DNA from: JBKBKN01 sp046294625
GTDB lineage: Bacteria > Bacteroidota > Bacteroidia > M30B66
Direction of reading: 5' to 3'
Length of the DNA stretch: 57,348 nucleotides
NCBI GenBank assembly: GCA_046294625.1
Contig: JBKBKN010000021.1
Location: 1-57,348, forward strand
Each line of letters opens with the position of its first letter. Position 1 is the stretch's first letter. Shown in pieces: positions 8,198 to 15,643 of this stretch. The notes under the pieces were generated by a model, which searched no databases, was not told the DNA's origin, and saw only the letters and a program-made list of their open reading frames with translations. The position numbers and the translations under genes are program-made.

Positions 8198-10702
8198 ATG
8201 ACCAAAGTATTATATCGATTTTTTATTTCATTTTTTTGCACTGTATTCAACGCTACTCAAAGCTATTCACAACATGTAAAATACGATCCGGGCGCCATTC
8301 TGCATGAGATCAAACGCCTGAATACTTTTTGCAATGTGCTTTACATTGCTGCACATCCTGACGATGAGAACACCAGACTTTTAAGTTATTTAGCCAATGA
8401 GCGCTGCTGTCGCACAGCCTACCTTTCGCTTACCCGAGGCGATGGTGGTCAAAATCTCATAGGACGCGAACAAAGCGATGAACTAGGCATCATCAGAACA
8501 CAGGAATTATTAGCTGCCCGAAAAATAGATGGTGCTGAACAACTATTTACCAGAGCTGTAGATTTCGGTTATTCCAAAAATCCCGAAGAAACTTTTCAGC
8601 TTTGGGGCCGACAGCAAGTTTTAGAAGATGTCGTGTTTGCGATTAGAAATTTCAAGCCGGACATCATCATCACCCGATTTCCCGAAGATGGTAGCGGTGG
8701 GCACGGACATCATACCGCTTCAGCAATGCTGGCAAGAGAAGCCTACAAAGCTGCGGCTGATCCCAAAATCTTTCCTGCACAACTTAAATTCACGCAACCT
8801 TGGCAAACAAAAGCCTTATTCTGGAATACTTTCGCATGGAATAGACTGAAAGAATCGGATAAAGAAAACTTAATCAAATTAGATATCGGGCAGTTTAATA
8901 ACTTACTTGGCAAATCGTACGGCGAAATTGCCGCCACAAGTCGAAGCCAACACCGTAGTCAGGGTTTTGGTGTTGCCAATACCAGGGGAGAAATGATCGA
9001 GTACTTTCAACAATGGGAAGGAAAGACCGCGAATGAAATATTGGAAGGAATACCCAATGGCTGGGAGCGCTTAGCTGGAAGTGAGAAAGCCGCAAGCCTT
9101 GCAGCAAAATTAGCGCAACGCTTCAATCCGGAAAAACCAAACGCAATAAGCAAAGATTTGGTGCTTATCTACAAACTTCTTGATGAACTACCTGAATCCT
9201 ATTTTAAACAACAAAAAATGACGCAGGTCAAGCAGTTGCTTTTGATGGTGAATGGCATACATCTAAACCTGTACACCACCAAACCGGTATTGCTCAGGAA
9301 TGAGCAGGTTGAGCTTATGTTGAGTGCAATCAACCGAAGTAACTCCAATATCAGTCTTCATAAAGTAAATGTAAACTTTGAAAATGAAAGCAGGGAAATG
9401 GATATTCTTCTCCCACAAAATCAATTGAAAGAGACAAAACTTAAAGTAGGCATTCCTTCATCAATGGCCTACACTAGTCATGATTGGTTAAGAGAAGAGC
9501 GAACAGGAAATCTTTTTAGAATTGCTGATTACACAAAAATTAACTACCCCGACAACGAGCACCAAATCTATTCTGAAATAACGCTATTGATAGATGGAAC
9601 TGAACTTAATTACACGATTCCGGCCACATACAAATGGGTTGATCCCGTGAGAGGGGAACTCGAAAGGAGACCTGAAATCATTCCAGAGATCATTGCAAAT
9701 GGTGTTCCCGAGCTTTTATTAATTAAAAACAATGATGCCGACAAAGCAAAAATCAAGCTTTCGGTTTATGCAAATGCAGATAATGTAAAGTATAAACTCA
9801 TCCCAAGAATTGAAACCGGGTGGAAAGTGAGTCCGGCGGAAGCAATCATTGAAATAGCAGAAAACAAAACGCTACAGCAGTTAGCGTTTGAGATTACTGC
9901 TCCTGCGGGCAAAAATGCCGTTTCAGCTCATCTTACCTTTGATCTGCAAAACGATAATCGTACGGACATTGAACCGCTCTGCCGAGTGCGAAGAATTGAC
10001 TATGAGCATATCCCCATGCAAACAACTGTTGCACCGGTCAATATCAGAGTGGTAAAAGCCGACATACAGACTACTGCAGGAACAATCGGTTACATTGAAG
10101 GTGCAGGCGATGAAATCCCAAAAGCTTTGGAATTGCTAGGCTATCAGGTGCGAATGATCGATAAGAAAAATATTCAAGCTTCGACATTAAACGATTGCAA
10201 AGCAGTCATCACCGGTGTAAGAGCCTATAACACCAACGAAGAAATGAATATGATTCAACCTTTCTTGGAAAAGTATGTTGAAGACGGCGGTAGAGTAATT
10301 ATTCAATACAATACACTCAACTGGATTTCGGAGTTAAAGGCTAAGCCTATTCCCTATCTTTTAAATGTGTCGAAGGAAAGAGTGACCAATGAAAAAGCTC
10401 CGGTGAAATTCTTGCTACCCGAACATTTTCTGTTAAGGAATCCCCATAATATCACTTCAGCAGATTTCGACCACTGGGTGCAGGAGCGAGGGCTTTATTT
10501 TCCTGACAAATGGGGCGACGAAGTTCAGGCACTTTTGAGCATGAACGATCCAGGCGAAGAGTCCAAAAATGGCGCTTTGCTTTGTGCAGCTTATGGCAGG
10601 GGTTACTTTATTTACACCGGACTTTCATTTTTCCGTCAACTACCTGCGGGTGTGCCGGGTGCATTCAGGTTATTTATTAATCTGATAGAAGGGAAAAACT
10701 AA
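8198..10702 (+). CDS. PIG-L family deacetylase, large exported form
   Basis: The 834-residue protein has a signal peptide (about 1-25). An LmbE/PIG-L domain follows, with the zinc motif AHPDDE at residues 52-57 and the third ligand in the GGHGHHTASA segment near residue 170. The middle and C-terminal parts (about 330-830) contain beta-rich modules and a Rossmann-like region resembling a class I amidotransferase domain (GTIGYIEGAGDEIPKALELL), whose activity is not evident. PIG-L enzymes remove N-acetyl groups from GlcNAc conjugates, and the size and architecture match a family common in Bacteroidota whose substrate is not established. A periplasmic glycan or glycoconjugate is a reasonable inference. 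Its stop abuts the next convergent stop. Confidence 0.88.
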   Translation: MTKVLYRFFISFFCTVFNATQSYSQHVKYDPGAILHEIKRLNTFCNVLYIAAHPDDENTRLLSYLANERCCRTAYLSLTRGDGGQNLIGREQSDELGIIRTQELLAARKIDGAEQLFTRAVDFGYSKNPEETFQLWGRQQVLEDVVFAIRNFKPDIIITRFPEDGSGGHGHHTASAMLAREAYKAAADPKIFPAQLKFTQPWQTKALFWNTFAWNRLKESDKENLIKLDIGQFNNLLGKSYGEIAATSRSQHRSQGFGVANTRGEMIEYFQQWEGKTANEILEGIPNGWERLAGSEKAASLAAKLAQRFNPEKPNAISKDLVLIYKLLDELPESYFKQQKMTQVKQLLLMVNGIHLNLYTTKPVLLRNEQVELMLSAINRSNSNISLHKVNVNFENESREMDILLPQNQLKETKLKVGIPSSMAYTSHDWLREERTGNLFRIADYTKINYPDNEHQIYSEITLLIDGTELNYTIPATYKWVDPVRGELERRPEIIPEIIANGVPELLLIKNNDADKAKIKLSVYANADNVKYKLIPRIETGWKVSPAEAIIEIAENKTLQQLAFEITAPAGKNAVSAHLTFDLQNDNRTDIEPLCRVRRIDYEHIPMQTTVAPVNIRVVKADIQTTAGTIGYIEGAGDEIPKALELLGYQVRMIDKKNIQASTLNDCKAVITGVRAYNTNEEMNMIQPFLEKYVEDGGRVIIQYNTLNWISELKAKPIPYLLNVSKERVTNEKAPVKFLLPEHFLLRNPHNITSADFDHWVQERGLYFPDKWGDEVQALLSMNDPGEESKNGALLCAAYGRGYFIYTGLSFFRQLPAGVPGAFRLFINLIEGKN

Positions 10703-11605
10703 TCAATGGATGTGTCCTGGCTCATAAATTAATCTGAGAAAAGTGCTGAAGCGCTCATTTTTTCTACTTAATGGGATGCCTGTTACAATGCCAACAATCA
10801 AGTTGTCTGCAATGCCAACACGCATCTGCGGACGAATCACCATATCCAAATTGCCTTTAAAAATCTCCTTATTGAATTCCACACCAATAAAATTGCGTGT
10901 TCCGGTGATCATGTAATGAAAGTTGGTATTAATTTGCCAAATAGTGTGCAGATCATAATGGTTGTATTCCTGCAAGATTTGGGGACCGGAGTAATTTAGA
11001 AAGTGAAAGTTTTGACCAAATCGCTTCGCAACTATAAAAAAGGGATTTATCAAATTACCGGTAAAGATTTGTTCTTTTCGGTATCTCTTGAAAGGTGTCA
11101 TTTCAAACTCATGCAAATATCCAAGCGCCATAGACGTTTTTAGCCGCTCTGAAACAAAAAACGTCCATTGCGCAGCAAGTTTAAGACTATTTAGTTTGGA
11201 AAGTGGAATAGAATCCCTGTGCACGCCTTCCAAGGGTAGGAAAAAAGAAAAGGGCAATTCTACTTCCAGACCTAAACGATCTATCGGTGCCCACTCATAC
11301 TCTACCAATGCTTCATATTTATTAAAATTTTCCTGATCAGCAATGCCAATACCTACATTCCACTCCCTCTCCCCTTTTCGAGCCCCCAAATCGCGAATAA
11401 GATCAATGTAGAGAGGCTCCGCATGTAGCACTTTATCTACTTCATTCTTATCCTGCACTTCTACAATATATAAGCTATCAAGCACATTCTTCTCCATCTT
11501 GATCGTATCAAGAACTTCTATTCTAACTGTGTCTATGATTTGCGAAAAAGATTGCTGCACACAGCATAAAATCAAGAAAATAAAAACAAGTCTTATTCTC
11601 ATCAT
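10703..11605 (-). CDS. HAEPLYID-type outer membrane beta-barrel protein
   Basis: The 300-residue protein has a signal peptide (MMRIRLVFIFLILCC, cut near QQSFSQ). The highly conserved string HAEPLYIDLIRDLGARKGE follows at about residue 60, and then alternating amphipathic strands typical of a small outer membrane barrel. I recognise the HAEPLYID string as the hallmark of a named Bacteroidota family; its function is unknown to me. The C-terminal half (FNKEIFKGNLDMVIRPQMRVGIADNLIVGIVTG) looks like closing barrel strands. Its ATG overlaps the stop of a small upstream ORF in ATGA, suggesting translational coupling. Confidence 0.75.
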   Translation of the reverse strand: MMRIRLVFIFLILCCVQQSFSQIIDTVRIEVLDTIKMEKNVLDSLYIVEVQDKNEVDKVLHAEPLYIDLIRDLGARKGEREWNVGIGIADQENFNKYEALVEYEWAPIDRLGLEVELPFSFFLPLEGVHRDSIPLSKLNSLKLAAQWTFFVSERLKTSMALGYLHEFEMTPFKRYRKEQIFTGNLINPFFIVAKRFGQNFHFLNYSGPQILQEYNHYDLHTIWQINTNFHYMITGTRNFIGVEFNKEIFKGNLDMVIRPQMRVGIADNLIVGIVTGIPLSRKNERFSTFLRLIYEPGHIH

Positions 11606-11790
11606 AAGCTATCTGACTGAAATAAATGACGTAAGATTTTATCAGGCGTAAATACGCTAAAAAGCAATTGATGTATTCGGATTTTAGATAAATAATCAAC
11701 ATTGCATTTACTGCAATTTACTTTCCCATTCATGCTTACATTTTCTTTTTCATTGCGATTATCCACTACTGCAAAATTGCAACAATTCAT
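11602..11790 (-). CDS. Small cysteine-containing ORF coupled to the HAEPLYID gene
   Basis: The 62-residue ORF has an N-terminal Cys pair (residues 3-4) and a later C-x-x-C (NCSKCNVD). Its stop overlaps the next ATG by the string ATGA. A second ATG (MNGKVNCSKC) would give 43 residues. No family is recognised. The coupling argues that it is translated, but the composition is not strongly coding and it could be a leader that tunes the barrel gene. An antisense reading gives nothing better. Confidence 0.4.
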   Translation of the reverse strand: MNCCNFAVVDNRNEKENVSMNGKVNCSKCNVDYLSKIRIHQLLFSVFTPDKILRHLFQSDSL

Positions 11791-11865
11791 TTTTTAGATT
11801 CTGAAAATAACCTTAAAAAATTTTAAAGATCTCATTAACTGTTAATTTCATTAGGAATTTGAATG

Positions 11866-11899
11866 TTTGTTTTTTGCAATTCAAAATATACTATATTTG
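11866..11899 (+). promoter_or_regulatory. tRNA-Arg promoter (TTTG-N22-TATATTTG)
   Basis: TATATTTG at 11892-11899 is a perfect Bacteroidota -7 box, with TTTG at 11866-11869 22 bases upstream (a second TTG at 11874 gives N15). The tRNA starts 12 bases after the box, which fits a start around 11905. Confidence 0.75.
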
Positions 11900-11911
11900 C
11901 GCTCCCAAAAT

Positions 11912-11985
11912 GGTTCCGTAGCTTAATTGGATAGAGCATCTGACTACGGATCAGAAGGTTGGGGGTTCGACTCCCTCCGGGACCA
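11912..11985 (+). tRNA. tRNA-Arg (ACG)
   Basis: A complete 74-base cloverleaf is visible. The acceptor stem GGTTCCG pairs with CGGGACC (one T-G wobble), the anticodon stem TCTGA/TCAGA encloses loop CTACGGA with anticodon ACG, and the T arm is GGGGGTTCGACTCCCTC-like. The discriminator is A; CCA is not encoded. The A34 wobble base is expected to be read as inosine. Confidence 0.97.
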
Positions 11986-11992
11986 CAAGGAA

Positions 11993-12024
11993 AATAAAGG
12001 GCTACAGCAATGTAGCCCTTTATT
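11993..12024 (+). terminator. Terminator of tRNA-Arg, 14-bp stem with GCAA loop
   Basis: AATAAAGGGCTACA (11993-12006) pairs perfectly with 12011-12024 around a GCAA tetraloop of the stable GNRA class. GTTTTCTT follows. It lies 7 bases after the mature tRNA end and would end its transcript. Confidence 0.9.
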
Positions 12025-12085
12025 GTTTTCTTAGATTGGAACACCAATCTGCACATCAACCATGTTTTAATGCAGACATAAAACA

Positions 12086-12113
12086 CCAACAGCCAGATAA
12101 AACCGGCTGTTGG
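12086..12113 (-). terminator. Terminator of the PKD-repeat T9SS gene
   Basis: CCAACAGCC (12086-12094) pairs with GGCTGTTGG (12105-12113). On the minus strand the stem comes 21 bases after the stop of the gene ending at 12135 and is followed by TGTTTTATG. The T-run is weak, so confidence is moderate. Confidence 0.65.
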
Positions 12114-12134
12114 CGTAATCAACATTCTAAAAAA

Positions 12135-14669
12135 CTATGGACGAGTAACAACTAATTTCCTGGTTGCAATTGCTGTGCCATTTTTCCTAATCACGATTTG
12201 ATAAATGCCGGACATAAGATCGCTAACCGGTATAACAATCTGATGCTCAAAAGAATTACCCATATAAATTTGTTTCATCAATCTCCCCTGCAAATCAAAA
12301 ACCTGAAGCATAAGCGTGTGTTGATCAGGGTTGCTTATATTCAATATACTTAATTCGGTTGCAGGGTTTGGATATAGTTGACTAACCTTAACAACTTGTT
12401 CATTTTTGACAACAAAGGTCAAACCATCTCCTAGCACAATATCAATTTCAAGACTTGGGAAGTCTTCAGAAATCGTGAATTCGATTGGAATACATTTGAT
12501 ACCGGGTACATCGGCAAACAATCTATACGTGCCAAAAGCAATATTGCTTAGGGAGTAACTGCCTTCATGGTTGGCACGAGTCCACATTTGCGGCATATTA
12601 TTCGCATCCAAGAGTATGATATCGGCCATTGCCACTGGATTGGCAGCAAACTGACTCAAGCGATTTGCCCCATCGTCCACATTGCCACTAACAAATCCGG
12701 GGCCACCCTGATTGCTGCCAAATATTAAATTGATTGCCTGCAATTGACTTGTTCCGGGCAAAACAGTAATACTTAAAGCATCTTCCCAATACAATACATC
12801 TCCAAAATAAGTCGGCAAATAATTAGCATAAAATACTGAATTATTGTCTAAAGCGGCTTTGAGCAAATATTCGCCGGGAGCAACATCCGGAAATTGAAAT
12901 TGTCCATTGTTGATAGCTGCAAGCGCCACAAGATTCAATGTGTTAGTCGGTGAGTCGAATCGAATGAGGTAAGCAAATCCGAAATCGGCCAAATTATTGC
13001 CGGCATATACTACTCCCCCAAGGGTACTAATTTGTGTAGTGTCCGGCGTCCCCACTGTGATAGTTTGACAAATAACCCCTTCACAAGCCGCTCCATTGAT
13101 GGTGGTCCAATAGTTCAAACAAACATTATAAATTCCTGAAGCAGCATAATTATGCTCCGGACTGAATGCCGAGCTGGTATTGCCATCGCCAAAATTCCAA
13201 ATCAATTGTGTAGTATTTACAGAAATTCCGGTTGGCGCAAATCCATAAGTCAATGCTGCAGGACTTGTTTGAGTTACAGTAAAACCTATATTACATGGAT
13301 TGTTGTTCCCTTGCACTGTAACAATCACGCAAGTAGTGTCAATGCATGAAATATCATCATTCGAAACAACCAGACAAACTTCATAAACACCCGGTTGGCT
13401 AAATGAATGGGTTACTGTTGAAGTGCTGTAAACACTATTTTCAATAAACCATTCATTGCTAAAGCCATTTCCATTTGGAATTGACGATTCAAATGTGAAG
13501 GAATTTAAAGCATCATTATTAGGACTGAAACTTATATTTGCACTGCAAGCATTGGATAATGGAGGGTCAATAACAAACAACTGACAAGTGGTATCGCTAC
13601 AAAAATTACCGGGAATTTGCACCGTTAAGCAAAGTAAATAATCGCCGGGTGTAAGATTGTTTAAAACAAAAGGATATGAATGGGTATATGTTTGCACAGA
13701 GCCATTTGGATGATGCAACTGCCAGACAAATTGATAGTCGTCAGTATTGTTTAATTGCGGTGTAGCTGTAATCATTTGCCCATCAACCGTCAACCCAAAA
13801 TTAGAATTGCATAGTGTTTGACTTACTGTGACGGTAGCGCAAAATTGATCTTCGCAGCCGTTTTGGCCACTTATGGACAAACAGACAAGATAACTTCCTG
13901 GTTGAGAAAATGTGTAAATTAGGTTTACATCATTAGAAACCACTTCATTATTTACCTGCCATGTGCATGAATTTGCACCCATATTTTGATTGATAAAAGT
14001 AATAGCTTGACCCGCATAAATGAAAGAAGGCTGCCAGATAAAAAAAGCTTCACATTCTTCACTCGATGCGTTAATTACGACTGAATCACAATAGGTATTA
14101 GAACAAAATCCGTAAGAATCATTTACATTCAAACATACCTGATATTCTCCAGCTTCTTCAAAAACTTGGGTCACGACTGCACCGCTCGCAGTGACACCAT
14201 TTCCAAAGTTCCAGGTGTAAGTCAGTTCGTTGCCTACGCTCTGACTGGCATCGAAAATGAAAGCGTTCGAATTTCCGGGCACATTAGAAATTGTAAATAA
14301 AGCTTCACACCCACCTTGCCATCCACAGATTTGAAAATTCACTGTCGCAAAATCTACAGTACCCTGCTGATTGCTAACCTGTTGCGTGAGTGTCTGATTA
14401 TTGCAGTTTATCACACTTACGGTGTAAACCTGATTAGGTCCGATGACACTGCCATTTACGATGACTGCTTCATAAAATCCCTGAGGACCGGTTTGAACAA
14501 TGATCGGATTGTTCAATATAGGTCCATTTATTGTCACCGTTTGAAATGCAGCCGGTGGATTAGGGGCTTCTTCATACACTACCTGACCAGTTATGATCAG
14601 GTTATTGCTTTGCGAAAAGAGACTGTTAAAGATGAGAAAGGAAATTAAAATACAGATTAGTTTTTTCAT
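12135..14669 (-). CDS. Multi-PKD surface protein with T9SS type A sorting domain
   Basis: The 844-residue protein starts MKKLICILISFLIF with a signal peptide ending near SLFSQ. A reading to 14723 adds 18 residues before the signal peptide and is rejected. After an N-terminal CarboxypepD_reg-like beta domain (LIITGQVVYEE) come at least four cysteine-bounded PKD domains (examples: YTWNFGNGVTASG, IWNFGDGNTSSAF). Two carboxypeptidase-regulatory-like modules (LGGVVYAGNN, YSLSNIAFGTYRLFADVPG) follow. The last 80 residues, from SQLYPNPATELSIL to ATRKLVVTRP, are a type A T9SS sorting signal. It is a large adhesive or structural surface protein; its ligand is unknown. Confidence 0.9.
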   Translation of the reverse strand: MKKLICILISFLIFNSLFSQSNNLIITGQVVYEEAPNPPAAFQTVTINGPILNNPIIVQTGPQGFYEAVIVNGSVIGPNQVYTVSVINCNNQTLTQQVSNQQGTVDFATVNFQICGWQGGCEALFTISNVPGNSNAFIFDASQSVGNELTYTWNFGNGVTASGAVVTQVFEEAGEYQVCLNVNDSYGFCSNTYCDSVVINASSEECEAFFIWQPSFIYAGQAITFINQNMGANSCTWQVNNEVVSNDVNLIYTFSQPGSYLVCLSISGQNGCEDQFCATVTVSQTLCNSNFGLTVDGQMITATPQLNNTDDYQFVWQLHHPNGSVQTYTHSYPFVLNNLTPGDYLLCLTVQIPGNFCSDTTCQLFVIDPPLSNACSANISFSPNNDALNSFTFESSIPNGNGFSNEWFIENSVYSTSTVTHSFSQPGVYEVCLVVSNDDISCIDTTCVIVTVQGNNNPCNIGFTVTQTSPAALTYGFAPTGISVNTTQLIWNFGDGNTSSAFSPEHNYAASGIYNVCLNYWTTINGAACEGVICQTITVGTPDTTQISTLGGVVYAGNNLADFGFAYLIRFDSPTNTLNLVALAAINNGQFQFPDVAPGEYLLKAALDNNSVFYANYLPTYFGDVLYWEDALSITVLPGTSQLQAINLIFGSNQGGPGFVSGNVDDGANRLSQFAANPVAMADIILLDANNMPQMWTRANHEGSYSLSNIAFGTYRLFADVPGIKCIPIEFTISEDFPSLEIDIVLGDGLTFVVKNEQVVKVSQLYPNPATELSILNISNPDQHTLMLQVFDLQGRLMKQIYMGNSFEHQIVIPVSDLMSGIYQIVIRKNGTAIATRKLVVTRP

Positions 14670-14690
14670 GGTGAATTGTTTTACGATGCA

Positions 14691-14719
14691 AAAATGTATC
14701 ATTTTTACTGCACAATCAA
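14691..14719 (-). promoter_or_regulatory. Candidate promoter of the PKD-repeat gene (TTG-N18-TACATTTT)
   Basis: On the minus strand TACATTTT (14691-14698) is one base off TAnnTTTG and has TTG (14717-14719) 18 bases upstream, within the usual 17-23. It lies 21 bases before the ATG at 14669, which supports the shorter start. Confidence 0.4.
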
Positions 14720-14761
14720 TCATTTATTGCGTTTATATTACTCACCCAAAAGTAATTTTCC

Positions 14762-15526
14762 TTGCTGATAAGCTATTTAAAATATCTGTTAAAAGCAAAA
14801 TCTGCTCACAAAATTCACTCTCCATTTGTGTTTGAATGGTATTATGAGCATCTCTTGGCAAATAAAAATTATTACGCGCTCAATGAAATAAATTCTATTC
14901 GACAAACGCTATCTAAAAGCAAAGATTCGATTGAACTAAGTTCTTTGGGCGCAGGCATTAAGCCAAAACGCAAGAGCACTGTCAGTAAACTGCTCCACCG
15001 CAACTCGATACCACATAAATATGGTCGCATTTTGTTTGAGCTGAGCAATCACATTCAAGCCAATCATATTCTCGAAATTGGCACTTGCATAGGTATCTCC
15101 GGCTTGTATTTGGCTATGTCAAGAAAAAATTCAAATTTTATTACTTTAGAAGGACATGCGCCGTATGCCGCTTTTGCAAGATCCTTGTTTAACGATTGCG
15201 GGCTTGAGCATGCAAAAGTAATTGAAGGAAATTTTGACGACACCCTTTCCGACGCCTTAAGTCAAATTCCTGCTTTAGATTTGGTTTTTTTCGATGGCAA
15301 TCATCAATATCAAGCTACGATGAGTTACTTTCACGCATGTCTCGAAAAAAAACATGAACAATCCGTGTTTGTATTTGATGACCTTTACTGGAGCCGAGAA
15401 ATGCGTAATGCATGGCACGACATTAAGGCTTATCCTGAAGTGAGCGTGACATTTGATTTTTTCAGATTAGGCGTTGTTTTTTTCAGAAAGGGAATTGTGA
15501 AACAAGATTTTGTCCTGAAATATTAA
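14762..15526 (+). CDS. Class I SAM-dependent methyltransferase
   Basis: The 254-residue protein has the Rossmann methyltransferase signature ILEIGTCIGISGLYLA (SAM-binding motif I, about residue 103). Other features are the acidic end FITLEGH, LDLVFFDGNHQYQAT (motif IV) and FVFDDLYWSREM. The layout resembles O-methyltransferases of the family 3/24 type. The start is TTG at 14762: an in-frame TAA lies at 14753-14755 and the conserved N-terminal helix (YLKYLLKAKSAHKIHSPFV) begins right after. The substrate is unknown. It is divergent from the PKD-repeat gene and not followed closely by another gene. Confidence 0.85.
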   Translation: MLISYLKYLLKAKSAHKIHSPFVFEWYYEHLLANKNYYALNEINSIRQTLSKSKDSIELSSLGAGIKPKRKSTVSKLLHRNSIPHKYGRILFELSNHIQANHILEIGTCIGISGLYLAMSRKNSNFITLEGHAPYAAFARSLFNDCGLEHAKVIEGNFDDTLSDALSQIPALDLVFFDGNHQYQATMSYFHACLEKKHEQSVFVFDDLYWSREMRNAWHDIKAYPEVSVTFDFFRLGVVFFRKGIVKQDFVLKY

Positions 15527-15600
15527 CCCCAACTGCCAAGATTTTTTGTAGTCTAAAATCTACAGGAATCAAATCAAACGATAAAGCCGATTTTTTGTCC

Positions 15601-15631
15601 TTGCATAGCTCAAAGGATAAAGATACTTTAG
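15601..15631 (+). promoter_or_regulatory. Candidate promoter of the TonB-dependent receptor
   Basis: TTG (15601-15603), 20 bases, then TACTTTAG (15624-15631), which matches TAnnTTTG in 7 of 8 positions. The box ends 12 bases before the ATG. Confidence 0.4.
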
Positions 15632-15643
15632 CAGCGAAATAGT

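Noticed and set aside
11835..12125. 96-residue minus-strand ORF containing GPGGSRTPNLLIRSQ
   Set aside because: It is the antisense translation of tRNA-Arg and its terminator, a well-known false ORF; no other coding signal.
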